From: Schistosoma haematobium
Taxonomy: Eukaryota; Platyhelminthes; Trematoda; Strigeidida; Schistosomatidae
Assembly (NCBI RefSeq): GCF_000699445.3
Contig: NC_067196.1
Span: forward strand, 88,824,364-88,888,363
DNA: 64,000 bases
Reading direction: 5' to 3'
How positions within the stretch are numbered: the stretch's first letter is position 1; the number at the start of each line of letters is the position of its first letter. Shown here piece after piece: positions 27,201 to 34,629 of the stretch. A model generated the notes under the pieces. That model was not told the origin of the DNA. It did no database searches and saw nothing but the letters and a program-made list of their open reading frames with translations. Made by a program: the position numbers and the translations under genes.

Positions 27201-30200
27201 TCTAGGTTGTATCTTCTCATTTCTGCAGCAATTTGAAAGGCTCTTCCGGTATCCCACATTGTACGAACATTCCATGTACCTAAATAAATGGTCGCTCTGG
27301 TTGTCAGAAGGGGCATCGGCCTCGTAACTTTCGAAGGAATTCAGCTTTCATCATGAGGCGTCATAATTCTTCTAAATGAAGACCTTCTGACTCCCAGGGC
27401 AGAGTTTAAAAGGTTTGAATAATTTTTTCTGGTTAGCGTTTTTTTAGCGAGTTAGTTTTCTACGGGATGGGGACGCTAACCCCATGCCCAACCCTCCTCC
27501 TTTATCCGGTCTTGGGACCGGCAGTAGCCCCCAGAGGGACTCTAGGCGGACACACACTTTCAATTACATATACATCCCTCTTTTATTTTGTTTACTAATC
27601 TTATTTATCTTCATTTAATGCAGGCTGTGGCATTTTTTGATTCATTTCATATATAAAATCATCTGTTTTTCTTAATATACACAGACCGTAGTCAATAGTT
27701 AGTTGAATGAAATTTCTTCTCACATCACTTGCGTATAACATACATTCTGTTGTCTTAATACATTTTTGGTTCCATAATCACACACCTTGTTCCTTATGTG
27801 TACAATGACAAGTTTGTCATAACCTTGAATTTACCTTGATAATCCTTAAGTCATTCTATATGGCCTAGGATAACACAGCAATTTTTCTTATTCTTTCTCT
27901 TCCCTTGGTTATTTTCAAATGAACTTATATTTGGTTGACCTTTATTATTTTTCATATTTATTTTCATATAAACACATCATGGATGCGCACTGCTGAGGAG
28001 TCCCATACTAGAACGAAACGGCCGTCCAGTGCTTCCAGGTTTTCCATGGTGGACTCATGATTTCAACCTGTGAAATTTCTAAAACTCTCCACAAAACCCA
28101 TTTTGATAATAAACATATCTCTTACACATTAATACAAATACCTATTTATAAAAAAAATCCTTCACCTTGATTGGATGACTTATTCAGTATACAGTAAACT
28201 GGAGAACCATGGTACCTATTTATATTCAAAAGACGGGGGGATTTGATGGGGATCTTTAAACGACTATTTATATTCGATAATTTTGTTGTTTGATTATATT
28301 TTTTTCCTTGAAAAAGCTTGAACCAGATTGTCAGGTGAAACGTTGGATTTACTTCAAATTCATTCGCTGAGATTTTCACAAATACAACATTCTTCTTTTT
28401 AATGTGATTATATTCATGGTCAATGAAATGTGTTTAACGAGTAAATATCAAAGATACGTTTTCCAAAATGTATAAGCAGCATTTTCTTATTCTATGCATT
28501 TAACTATTTTAAAATTTAGACGGAAGAAGAGAAACGACGCAATTTGCCTATTGTTATGCCAAATTTTGATCGACAAACTTGTAATATTTCTCAATCACAG
28601 TTATCATTTATCGATTTCTTTTTAAAAGGAATGTTTTCAGGATTTGACTGTAAGTCAGTTACATATTATGGTAAAAATATATTTTAAAATTAGTCCCATT
28701 AGTTCAATGTATTAATAGGAAACTAAGAAGTTATTAAATTGTGCAACAGTAAAGATTGTGTTTTTTTTTAAATGAAACTCCAGTTGGCACCCCCTGTGTT
28801 GTTTGGATAACCAATGAGAGTTTAGATGGTCCGACGTTAAAGGAAATGTTAGGATGTGCAGAGAAATATACCAATAATTATCATCTTAAGTGTAATGATG
28901 GCCTTGGACTTTAAATGTACACTCCCTATTGGTCGATATTTATTTCACTTGTTAAATATTATACAAATGTTGTTTTCTATTTTATGATACGATGTGGTCT
29001 GGTTGATTGGTATATAAATAGAGTATGTCTGAAATATAATGATTCATATCTCAGAGGCTAAGACTTGCGTTCTGGACTCAACTGGCTGCGCTATACAGCG
29101 AAGTAGGGCCAATCGGGACTCTAGGTCGTTCATTTCGTGTTTACGTGTCATTGATTCGATCGATAAATACGCTGCGCATCTAATCTGCAATCCACAAGAC
29201 ACAACAGGAAATAAGCATGAAGACTTAAAGCACAGTTTCTTCCTAAGTGATACTTGTCAGAATAGTCCATCTGCAGTTTTGAGGGATTGAATATTTAGTG
29301 AATGAGAACACAAACGAGAACAATCGAACGTATTTGAATATAAAATTACAGAACATTTTAATAAAATCTGAGAACTATACATGAAATACCTGATTTACAA
29401 AATGTCAGTTAATTGTCTCAGACTTCAATGTTCTTTCGTTTCTCGTTCTCTTTCCTTCGATCTTCTTAATCTTCTGCCGCCTGACATTTCACTTTCGACT
29501 GATGATATATACTACTGATATCAGTCGATATCAGTAGCACATACCACAAACGTACCTCATAAAATTGAGATTCATGTCACACATAGTCACAGTCAAACAT
29601 GTTACTAATGAGTTAGTTGAGTTAGCAAGATTTCGTTTTTTTATTACTGTTGGCAAAATTAGAAGCTTATAAAGATCTTTGGAATAAAAATCTCATTAAA
29701 GAAAACGTTTGTCCCGACTAAATGTACATATTTTTGATCCAAGAGAAACTTTATAACACTGTTGTTTTTGACAAGTCATAATGGAAAGTACTTTCTAACT
29801 TATTGAGAAATATTCTTTAATGAACAGCTAATTACTTAGCTTAATTATATACATGCAATTAATAAGTCACAGTATGTCGTTGCTTACTCATATATGCACT
29901 AATGATGAGCTAATGCATGGTACTCATAGTAAGGTTGTATCAAACGCTATCTTCAATGATGTTGCCAACTGATTCTTCAGGAAATCATCCATGATGTTAC
30001 CCATGGATTTCAAATCAATGGATATTTAGTAAACAGAAGTATTTCGTTCCAATCAGTTTTTCGTCATACACATATATATGATTTACAACAACAAGATAAC
30101 ACTAACAGGGTAGAAGTGTTTCAGAAAAAGAGGCATACATAGAAGATCAGTGACCAGCTAGCATACTCATTTTCACAACTCAGTACTAATCGAATATGAA

Positions 30201-31963
30201 TAAAATTAACGAAAGTCATAACCAATCGTGCAACAGTGATTTGCACCGATGGCATTATCGAAGATTAATTCAGGAGTATCTGTAACCTTTTTAATAAAAC
30301 TGATTTTCTTACTAAATTCGTCGCACAAAAGTGAATAAAATCATATCGATGATAACAATCTTTCAGAATAAGTTAATTTTCTTGAAGTTACAGTTTATAA
30401 ATGATGCTACCAGACAGATACTAATACAGAGATCAAGAAAAGCTTAACAGAAAACATTCCCTACAGCCGATTCAAATCAGATTTTTACAATTGCCCGAAT
30501 AGTGAAAACCAATAACAAAGACAGACTTTCAGAATTCGCCAAACTCATGAGTATCTATCAACCAGCTACATTAGAGGCACATTTCGACAACTAGATAATC
30601 TTAATGTCGAACATCATTCAACCTAGTTGAGCAAAGCATAATTAAGGATGATTCTGAGTTTTATACTCGATAACTTGGTGGACAACAGATATCAGGTTGA
30701 CTTAAACAAAGGTTTTGAGATTATTTATTGTATGACATGAAATTCACCACCTGAATTAAGAGTTTGTCTTTTCGCTATCACTGAAGGTATCAGAACCCAG
30801 TTTTTCAACCTAAAAAAAGTTTGGTTAAACCCTCTCAAACTTGGCCATCACTGTAGGAGTGGGTTTTTAGTGGGTCCATTTATTTAGACATCAATTAGAT
30901 CCGACAATGTTGTTTACGGGTTCATCACTTTAGTGGCCAGAGATCTGACTCTAATTAGATCGGGTGAATGATTGTTATCAAAATATACATACTTACTATT
31001 CTCGTATGTCTTTATTGACTTAACTCGCGTCGGTGCATAACGGAATTAAATAAGTTGAATAAGAAAATGGATTTTTGAATACACATAATTTGTACGCTAG
31101 CTGATCTGGACAGACAATCTGACTAACGAAGCGAAATGACGCTCAATGAAAACTGCATGTGAGCTAACTCCATTTAATGAAGCGTTAATTATCACTTATA
31201 GTCACACAAAAATAAGTTACAGATATGTGATGAATTGAATAAGATGTACATGCACATGCACTCATACAAAAATAGTCAGGGTGGATAAGTAAATAATGAA
31301 GAAGTCTAAAACGTGACTCAAGAAGGATGGATAAATTGGCCTGTTCAGAAGCTAGAATAAGTTGTATTGGCTTAACATAGTAATCGACACTACAGGTTAG
31401 AAACGAACAAAACCCAAGTTCCTCGGTTTGATTCCTTGTTATAAGGTTCTAAATAGGCACCTCTGTGGAGTCTAAAACCAAGATGAAATGACTATTTATT
31501 GCTTACAGATTATCGATAGTCTAACTTAAATCCCAAAATCTACATACTGATAATTATTATAATATAAATTTCAATTGTTGAGGTCATGAGTCAATTGAAG
31601 TTAGATCATCACAGAAAACTTCGAAGCACTAAAATAGCCGTTTCGTCCTATTGTGAGTTTCCTCAGCATTACACATCCACGATCCCGTCTTGCGAGATTC
31701 CAACCCAGGACCTATCAGTGTCGCGCTCGAGCACTTAACTTATTAAGAAACTAATTTGAGCTTAACTTATTTATAATACACATTTTAATTTTTTCCATTT
31801 TGTGTTTTCTTTTCATATCCTATTAGGTGTTTTTCCAATCCCTGAACTAATGAGTAATCTAGAAAGTAATACAGCTTATTGGGCCAATAATATTGAAAAA
31901 GAGAAAAAAACACATGTAACTTATCAAACAGAAACAAAATCAATATCTGTTCACCAGGATTAA
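5137..31963 (+). CDS. PDE8: PDE8-like 3',5'-cyclic nucleotide phosphodiesterase, C-terminal eleven exons
   Basis: Joined exons 5137-5210, 6803-6976, 8986-9052, 10041-10164, 12188-12386, 14999-15129, 15726-15812, 19026-19152, 21153-21407, 28520-28649 and 31827-31963 read as one frame of about 500 residues ending in TAA at 31961. Every junction has AG/GT ends and matching phase. The product contains the class I phosphodiesterase catalytic domain: [10 protein letters not shown] (general-acid His), HDVDHPG (metal-binding HD), [14 protein letters not shown] (metal Asp) and SQLSFID with the purine-clamping Gln. Similarity to the family is closest to PDE8, a high-affinity cAMP enzyme: VIGILNSAR before the domain, [17 protein letters not shown] and [15 protein letters not shown]. 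Hydrolysis of cAMP to 5'-AMP is expected by family. Upstream exons with the PAS/receiver region are not identified. Introns are large and full of retroelements. The PDE8 subtype is inferred from remembered family motifs, not from a search. Confidence 0.9.
5366..5545 (-). mobile_element. RTE-like retrotransposon, short 3' fragment
   Basis: The last ~180 bp of the RTE-like element, ending GTAAGTAAGTAAT on the - strand ([17 protein letters not shown] is readable). It lies in the PDE8 intron just after exon 5137-5210, antisense to the gene. Confidence 0.75.
6260..6292. repeat. (AT)n microsatellite
   Basis: About 16 AT dinucleotides, directly abutting the repeat at 6293-6720. Confidence 0.95.
6293..6720. 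repeat. Unclassified GC-richer repeat-like segment
   Basis: Base composition is less AT-rich than the flanks, starting GGCGCCGAATACATATGCGCC (a near-palindrome) after an AT run. There is no sound ORF. It looks like an inserted element, but I see no second copy in the window. Confidence 0.35.
6803..6976 (+). CDS. PDE8: PDE8-like exon, N-terminal helical part
   Basis: The acceptor is TTTATTTCAG and the donor GTAAGT. It gives 58 codons, [20 protein letters not shown] onward, matching the PDE8 segment that reads VINIINAAQESSP in human. It enters and leaves in phase 0. Confidence 0.85.
7480..7800 (-). repeat. Hammerhead/tRNA-like repeat (family 2), decayed - copy
   Basis: Reverse-strand copy with ACCATTGAAAACCTGG-like start, an eroded ribozyme core and the body part CTAACTGGAACTCCAGGAATTTCC. 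Confidence 0.6.
7829..8310 (+). mobile_element. LTR-like ~465-bp repeat, copy 1
   Basis: Shares its whole length with 12461-12926 and 30929-31394 in the same orientation: start TTTAGT...ATCTGACTCCA, middle GAAGCGTTAAT and CACAAAAATAAG, end GGCTTAACATAGTAACCGACACTAC. Its ~465 bp length and TG...CA-like ends suggest solo LTRs. No internal coding region is near. Confidence 0.55.
8378..8710 (+). repeat. Hammerhead/tRNA-like repeat with ~40-bp inverted ends
   Basis: Bases 8378-8417 (GATTGAGATCATGAACCGAT...) are the inverse of 8671-8710. Between them lie the CGTGGATTGG body, a tRNA-like part and a hammerhead whose core is CTGGGGA (position 6 A to G), so it is predicted inactive. Confidence 0.75.
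8883..8943. repeat. (ATT)n/(AGT)n triplet repeat
   Basis: Interrupted ATT triplets followed by AGT triplets, just upstream of the 8986 PDE8 exon. Confidence 0.85.
8986..9052 (+). CDS. PDE8: PDE8-like exon, short linker
   Basis: A 67-nt exon between TTTTTATTAATAG and GTAAGTAA codes for [20 protein letters not shown] followed by LK. It leaves in phase 1, which the next exon needs. It falls in the variable linker before the catalytic core, so sequence conservation is weak and the call rests on splice signals and phase. Confidence 0.65.
9860..9960. repeat. Foldback family fragment
   Basis: Contains GATGATATTGTTCAGAAGAA and, at its end, AACAAAACTCCATCAAAA, the conserved foldback terminus. Confidence 0.55.
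10041..10164 (+). CDS. PDE8: PDE8-like exon, start of catalytic core
   Basis: The strong acceptor TTTTCTTTTTCAG opens a frame ending in [15 protein letters not shown]. The motif WDFNIFDLE matches the conserved WDF(N/D)IFELE that begins the PDE8 catalytic domain. It leaves in phase 2. Confidence 0.9.
10203..11285 (-). mobile_element. RTE-like retrotransposon, 5'-truncated copy
   Basis: On the - strand, readable pieces include [20 protein letters not shown] (the FADD-box region of a reverse transcriptase), [14 protein letters not shown] and a C-terminal [12 protein letters not shown]. Several frameshifts. It sits in a PDE8 intron, antisense. Confidence 0.85.
11880..12060 (-). repeat. Smα-type SINE, decayed - copy
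   Basis: Reverse-strand hammerhead region: CTAACAA replaces CTGANGA in the core while GAACGAAACGCGC remains. Upstream tRNA-like part is eroded. Inactive. Confidence 0.6.
12188..12386 (+). CDS. PDE8: PDE8-like exon with general-acid histidine
   Basis: The exon codes for [13 protein letters not shown] through [20 protein letters not shown] and ends in LIR. The YHNxxHA signature carries the catalytic histidine of all class I phosphodiesterases. Donor GTAAGT, phase 0. Confidence 0.95.
12461..12926 (+). mobile_element. LTR-like ~465-bp repeat, copy 2
   Basis: Full-length match to 7829-8310 and 30929-31394, beginning TTTTAGTGGCCTGAGATCTG and ending CATAGTAACTGACAGTACA. Confidence 0.55.
13451..13828 (+). 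pseudogene. Penelope-like element remnant, GIY-YIG endonuclease end
   Basis: Open frame with [20 protein letters not shown] then [12 protein letters not shown] and SHLIDSGH. The IY...SYIGRT...R...H pattern is the GIY-YIG endonuclease that ends Penelope-like retroelements, and the Cys pair before it is typical. The reverse transcriptase part is missing (5' truncated). Confidence 0.75.
14085..14460 (-). repeat. Hammerhead/tRNA-like repeat (family 2), near-intact ribozyme
   Basis: Reverse copy with B-box-like GGGATTCGAACCC complement, then CTGAGGA (14166-14160) and GAAA (14144-14141). Stem II pairs GTCC with GGAC, stem III ACGGCCGT is whole, H17 is U. Stem I has one mismatch. Body CTCACTAGAACTCCAGGAAA is present. 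Confidence 0.75.
14999..15129 (+). CDS. PDE8: PDE8-like exon with HD metal-binding motif
   Basis: After TTTAATTCCAG the frame reads [20 protein letters not shown] then [16 protein letters not shown] is the zinc/magnesium site of the family. It leaves in phase 2 at GTAAGT. Confidence 0.95.
15465..15575 (+). repeat. Smα-type SINE ribozyme fragment
   Basis: CAACTGATGAGTCCCAAATGGGACGA is a complete hammerhead 5' half, but GAAA has become GAAG, so the core is broken. The tRNA-like head is lost. Confidence 0.65.
15726..15812 (+). CDS. PDE8: PDE8-like exon with ESHHAA motif
   Basis: It codes for [17 protein letters not shown] and NIFQNLTR, the conserved helix following the metal site. The acceptor is TTTTTTTATTCAAG and the donor GTAAGT. 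Confidence 0.95.
15995..16192 (-). pseudogene. Possible gypsy-type integrase C-terminal remnant
   Basis: The - strand frame reads [20 protein letters not shown] then AKKWYKRK. This resembles the C-terminal strand region after the integrase core of Ty3/gypsy pol (F-x-VGD-x-V...KW). Only ~60 residues remain, and chance similarity cannot be excluded. Confidence 0.3.
16300..17100. other. No feature seen (PDE8 intron)
   Basis: AT-rich intron sequence without recognised coding, RNA or repeat signals. Confidence 0.4.
17123..17592 (-). mobile_element. RTE-like 3' fragment, left arm of inverted pair
   Basis: Ends TTACTTACTTACTTACGCC at its 3' terminus. By eye it is nearly identical, inverted, to 18480-18957, including a shared in-frame TAG in the C-terminal NNNWK region. 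Confidence 0.85.
18055..18185 (-). repeat. Hammerhead/tRNA-like repeat (family 2), truncated
   Basis: Reverse fragment with GACTCCTCAGGAATGTTCATG, GAGATTCGAACTC and the tail CAATTGACTCATGAATTC. The ribozyme 3' half is deleted. Confidence 0.6.
18264..18288. repeat. (TTA)n microsatellite
   Basis: Eight TTA/ATT triplets immediately upstream of the RTE fragment. Confidence 0.85.
18290..18957 (+). mobile_element. RTE-like 3' fragment, right arm of inverted pair
   Basis: Readable [20 protein letters not shown] and [10 protein letters not shown] in frame, then frameshifts and an in-frame TAG, ending CGTAAGTGAGTAAG. Only RTE copy in PDE8 that lies in the sense orientation, 70 bp before exon 19026. 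Confidence 0.85.
19026..19152 (+). CDS. PDE8: PDE8-like exon, TEM helix
   Basis: [20 protein letters not shown] followed by [17 protein letters not shown] matches PDE8 [34 protein letters not shown]. Donor GTAAGT, phase 0. The acceptor lies just downstream of an RTE fragment that ends about 18957. Confidence 0.95.
19240..19700 (+). repeat. Hammerhead/tRNA-like repeat (family 2), representative full unit
   Basis: Order: tail-like start CATGAGTCAATTGAAGTTAG, TCCTGGAGTTCTAGTGAGAA, CTCAATTTCGTGAATTAGTT, tRNA-like head with B-box GGTTCGAATC (19532-19541), hammerhead CTGAGGA, tail. AAAACCCGTCTCTGATTAT near 19280 recurs near 19683, so part of the body lies on both sides of the ribozyme. GAAA is changed to GTAA, so inactive. 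Confidence 0.8.
19925..20230 (-). repeat. Smα-type SINE, - copy
   Basis: Reverse copy: tRNA-like B-box complement GGGACTCGAACCCAGTACC, core CTGACGA intact but the GAAA side reads AAAAAA. It abuts a + strand copy starting near 20235. Confidence 0.75.
20235..20480 (+). repeat. Smα-type SINE, + copy
   Basis: Hammerhead with CTGACGAGTCCC and GATGAAATGTGCGTC. Core residues are conserved, but stem I (CCAA/CTGT) and stem II pairing are weakened. tRNA-like head is mostly absent. Confidence 0.7.
20670..20965 (+). repeat. Dispersed repeat family D, copy 2
   Basis: GTAATGAACAGAACACAAGTGGGGACAATCG to TAAGTAGCACACACCAC matches copy 1 at 2740-3045. Confidence 0.6.
21153..21407 (+). CDS. PDE8: PDE8-like exon with Ser/Met-rich insert and metal Asp
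   Basis: The first ~40 codons are a Ser/Met-rich stretch ([20 protein letters not shown]) in the loop that is also variable in vertebrate PDE8. Then [20 protein letters not shown] and [12 protein letters not shown] follow, with the second metal-site Asp in CSDVNNP. The donor is GTTAGT. The next intron (21408-28519) carries a Penelope-like remnant and the long RTE copy. Confidence 0.92.
21470..21800 (+). repeat. Smα-type SINE, full + copy
   Basis: Full order: head AGTTAAGTGGATAACGCGAT (A-box-like), GGGTTCGAGTAC (B-box-like), ATCAACTTGGTGATGCAGG, ribozyme and tail CCACTGCAAGCCACCATCCA. The core CTGACTA carries G8 to T, so cleavage is not expected. Confidence 0.8.
22185..22665. repeat. Possible LTR-like segment
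   Basis: GC-richer start (ATGTCCGGC...CCTCATTGGCCGTATGTCCGCC), a CGAATCGAATCGAATCG short tandem and a TATATA box-like region suggest a promoter-bearing LTR. No second copy is here to prove it. Confidence 0.3.
22985..23100 (-). repeat. Hammerhead/tRNA-like repeat (family 2), truncated
   Basis: CAATTGAAGCTAGACCACTATGGAAAACC followed by an eroded ribozyme region and CTCCTCAATGC. tRNA-like part lost. Confidence 0.6.
23240..24205 (+). pseudogene. Penelope-like element remnant (RT end plus GIY-YIG)
   Basis: A 216-codon frame from 23398 holds the C-terminal reverse-transcriptase/thumb part ([27 protein letters not shown]) and the endonuclease [20 protein letters not shown] then VRVKEH. A frameshift near 24020 moves to [11 protein letters not shown] and EALHIW, the expected end. 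The 5' region 23252-23370 has an inverted relative at 28265-28390, as terminal repeats of these elements often do. Non-functional. Confidence 0.85.
24336..27560 (-). pseudogene. Near full-length RTE-clade non-LTR retrotransposon
   Basis: Read on the - strand: apurinic endonuclease ([39 protein letters not shown]), then reverse transcriptase ([80 protein letters not shown]) and a C-terminal Trp-rich tail ending SNRRK before the (GTAA)n terminus at 24336-24356. It is dead: a one-base loss near 26985, a TGA at 26394 (probably from CGA), and several stops at 25299-25160. FTDD replaces the usual FADD. The 5' leader is at about 27330-27560. The 3.2 kb length fits the RTE clade (SR2-like by memory). 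Confidence 0.88.
27970..28115 (+). repeat. Hammerhead/tRNA-like repeat (family 2), ribozyme half only
   Basis: 5' truncated just before the ribozyme. CTGAGGA (27993-27999), GAAA (28015-28018), stem III ACGGCCGT and a perfect 6-bp stem I (27987-27992 with 28027-28032). One C-A mismatch in stem II. Confidence 0.8.
28255..28390 (-). repeat. Penelope-like terminal repeat fragment
   Basis: On the - strand TTTGAAGTAAATCCAACGTT and AATCTGGTTCAAGC match 23285-23335 on the + strand, so an inverted relative of the start of the element at 23240. Confidence 0.65.
28520..28649 (+). CDS. PDE8: PDE8-like exon with invariant glutamine
   Basis: [20 protein letters not shown] then [14 protein letters not shown] matches PDE8 [24 protein letters not shown]. 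The Gln of SQLSFID contacts the purine ring. It leaves in phase 1 at GTAAGT. Confidence 0.95.
29285..29550 (+). repeat. Dispersed repeat family D, copy 3
   Basis: GTGAATGAGAACACAAACGA to ATCAGTAGCACATACCAC, the best-preserved relative of copy 1. Confidence 0.6.
29551..30925. other. No gene seen (last PDE8 intron)
   Basis: AT-rich intron DNA. A GTCATAACCAATCG-like stretch and scattered short frames are present, but nothing recognisable. A few pieces near 30290-30700 may be decayed Penelope-like sequence. Confidence 0.35.
30929..31394 (+). mobile_element. LTR-like ~465-bp repeat, copy 3
   Basis: Full-length match to copies at 7829 and 12461, starting TTTAGTGGCCAGAGATCTGA and ending AGTAATCGACACTACA. 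Confidence 0.55.
31560..31750 (-). repeat. Hammerhead/tRNA-like repeat (family 2), - copy
   Basis: CATGAGTCAATTGAAGTTAG tail, TTTCGTCCTATTGTG ribozyme part and GAGATTCCAACCC tRNA-like part. Stem II closing pair is lost. It ends about 75 bp before the terminal PDE8 exon. Confidence 0.65.
31827..31963 (+). CDS. PDE8: PDE8-like terminal exon
   Basis: After CCTATTAG it codes for [20 protein letters not shown], the last catalytic helix with its conserved Trp, then a short Lys/Thr-rich tail ending HQD and TAA. A canonical AATAAA lies at 32069-32074, about 105 nt after the stop, and is a plausible poly(A) signal. Confidence 0.9.
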
Positions 31964-32068
31964 ACCTTATTTTATTTTATTTTTTTGTTTTTTGTTTTTG
32001 TTTGTTTTCGGTTTTATATTTATTTTTCAATACTTCACATTTATTTGTTCCTTTGTTACCAGGTTAGA

Positions 32069-32074
32069 AATAAA
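32069..32074 (+). terminator. Candidate poly(A) signal for the PDE8-like gene
   Basis: AATAAA 105 nt downstream of the stop codon. Position fits, but AT-rich DNA makes chance hits common. Confidence 0.4.
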
Positions 32075-32150
32075 TTAATGTAAGCATATTAAATATACAT
32101 ATTAGGTCATACACACATACATAGATATGCATGTATGCATATACATCAAA

Positions 32151-32247
32151 TCTATCTATCTATCTATATCTATCCTATTCTATCCTTTCCTGTCCTATCC
32201 TACTCTATCCTATCCTATCCTGTCCTGTCCTATCCTATCTATCTATC
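32151..32247. repeat. (TCTA)n/(TATCC)n simple repeats
   Basis: TCTA tetramers grade into TATCC pentamers and back. Confidence 0.9.
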
Positions 32248-32249
32248 AA

Positions 32250-33240
32250 TCAATCAACTAATGAATCCATGTATCTATCGCATTGATATAGAAGAAAGAA
32301 TAATCTAACAGAATCATATCGGTTGTTTACTCATCCACTATTAATATTGTTGTGGTTATTGTTTTTAATTGGATTCAATTAGTCAGTTCCAACTGAATAC
32401 TCATTCATTAGTTAATTCTGTACAAACTATACACAGTGTACTTGAAAACGAAGAAAAACAAACAAACAATAAAATGGAAAATAAACAAAACAGTCTAGAA
32501 TTTTTGTTGAAAATTCTTCTGAGTAATTTTTTTTCTAAAAATTGTTCATTCTTTTTTCTTTTCTTTTTTTCTTGTTTTTCTCTTTTTTTGGTTTTGTATG
32601 ATAAATAATTGTTCAGTTGTTAAATTCTTCGAAATCGTTCAATAGAATCATCGTCTAATTCTAGATCCATCTTCATGATATTCATATTGATATTGTCACT
32701 TGTCATTCTATTCATTTTTAATGACGTCTTTTTTGTTTTCTCTTTTTTTTAATAAGATGCCAAATTATGTTGATAGAGAAGATTTTGGTTGTTGTACAAG
32801 TATGCTTATAATTACATAATGACATCATCACTACCACTACTACTATTACCACTGCCGCTACTACTACTACTACTACTTCTAGTACTACTACTACTATTAC
32901 TCTTATAAGTAGTAGTATTATTTCTTAAAAATAATTTTGTTTATTCAAATAAACCATTTTAACTCATTCATATTATTCAACAATTCAATATTATTCAATG
33001 GATATTCTTCATTTATGTCTTACAATCCATTATTAATCATAGAGATTAATATAAGTAGTATTTTTTTTAAAACTTGATCAATATTTTATTTCATTTCATT
33101 GTTTGCTTGTTTGTTTGTTTGTTTTCTACCATGTAAAACAATCAAATTTTACTTTAATCTTTCTATTCTATATTACTAATTGTCTACCTCGTGTAGAATC
33201 ATGTTTGATTGTGTTATTATATTGATTTATGACACTTTTA
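32250..33240. other. Intergenic, low complexity
   Basis: Poly-T tracts (32520-32590), ACT triplets at 32830-32895 and GTTT tetramers near 33103-33120. No gene recognised. Confidence 0.4.
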
Positions 33241-33249
33241 TTGATCCAT

Positions 33250-33311
33250 TACGTACTTATTTACGCCTATTCCTATCGATGGAGCATAGGCTACCGACTA
33301 GCATTCACCAT
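33250..33311 (-). mobile_element. RTE-like 3' end, tiny fragment
   Basis: TTACGCCTATTCCTATCGAT then GGAGCATAGGC is the last ~60 bp of the family. Confidence 0.6.
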
Positions 33312-33795
33312 ATGTCTATATATGGATACAAAATAATGTTTATATATATATGGATAAGTTTATATTTCTATGTCTATTATATGTCTAAATGTATTCGTTT
33401 ATTTTGTTGGTAACTATGAACATCCTCAAAGAATTGTTCTTCCATAATAGAAATGTATTATTATCATTACTGTGTGAATAGTAATTATGATTGAGATATA
33501 TTCTCAACTTGTATTGTACAGTGATAACTTAACATTCATTATAATCACATATAATCCATCCAGATCATTGAAGATAAGCTTATGATGATGTAATCATACT
33601 TATTATGTTGTTGATGTAATAAGACTATTGTAAATCAACAGTATGCAAATTGTTATTAGAAAATATTATGAATCGATATAAATTATTCTTGTCATTGTGT
33701 ATTGTTTTTGTTTTTTTTATACGATGGTATATTTGATAGTCTGACGATGATTTGTGACTAAGTATCTGACTCTCATTGGATTGTATGCTGATTGT

Positions 33796-34625
33796 TTACT
33801 TACTTACATTTACTTACACCTGTTACTCTTAATGGAGTATAGGCCGCTGACCAGCATTCTCCAACTCACTCTATCCTGGATTTTCCTTTCTAGTTTTATC
33901 CAATTGTTGTTCAGCCTTCTCACGTCTTTCTTTATTCATTGACATAATATGTCCTTTGTTCTTCAACTTCTCCTTTGACCCTGAGGATTCCATGTGAGGG
34001 TTTGCCTTGTGAAGCAGTTCAGTGCTTTCCTCAATGTATGTCCTATCCACTTCCAGCGGTTGTTCCTGATTTCTTCCTCCACTGGGATCTGGTTTGTTCT
34101 CTCCCATAGTAGATTGTTGCTAATTGTGTCTGACTAACGGATCCAAAGTATTTTGAGTAGACAGTTGTTAATAAACACTTGTATCTTCTGGATGATGGCT
34201 TTTGTAGTTCTCCAAGTTCCCGCCTGATGCATTAGAACTATCTTGACATTTGTATTGAAAATTCTGAGTTTGGTGTTGGTTTATAGATAGTTCTTTTTAG
34301 TTCCAGATATTCTTCAATTGTAGATATGCTGCTCTTACTTTGTTGATTCATGCCTTCATATCTGTACCAGATCCACCGTGTTCATCAATGATTCTCCCCA
34401 GATACGTGAAGGTTTTCACATCTTCCAAATTTTCTCCATAAATTGTGATTCGATTGTTGCATATTGTGTTGTAACGGAGAATCTTGCTTTTCCGTTTGTG
34501 TCTGTTGAGACCTATTACTGTTGAGGCTGCTGCTACACTAATTGTCTTCTCCTTCATTTGTTCTTGCGTGTGGGATAGGAGAGTCAGATCATCAGCAAAG
34601 TCTATATCGTCCAGCTGCAGTTTAT
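33796..34625 (-). mobile_element. RTE-like retrotransposon, 5'-truncated copy
   Basis: Readable LQLDDIDFADDLTLLSHTQE (an intact FADD box here) and TFTYLGRIIDEHGGSG, then [15 protein letters not shown] in another frame. Frameshifted and dead. Ends in TTACTTAC. Located between the two convergent genes. Confidence 0.85.
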
Positions 34626-34629
34626 TCAA

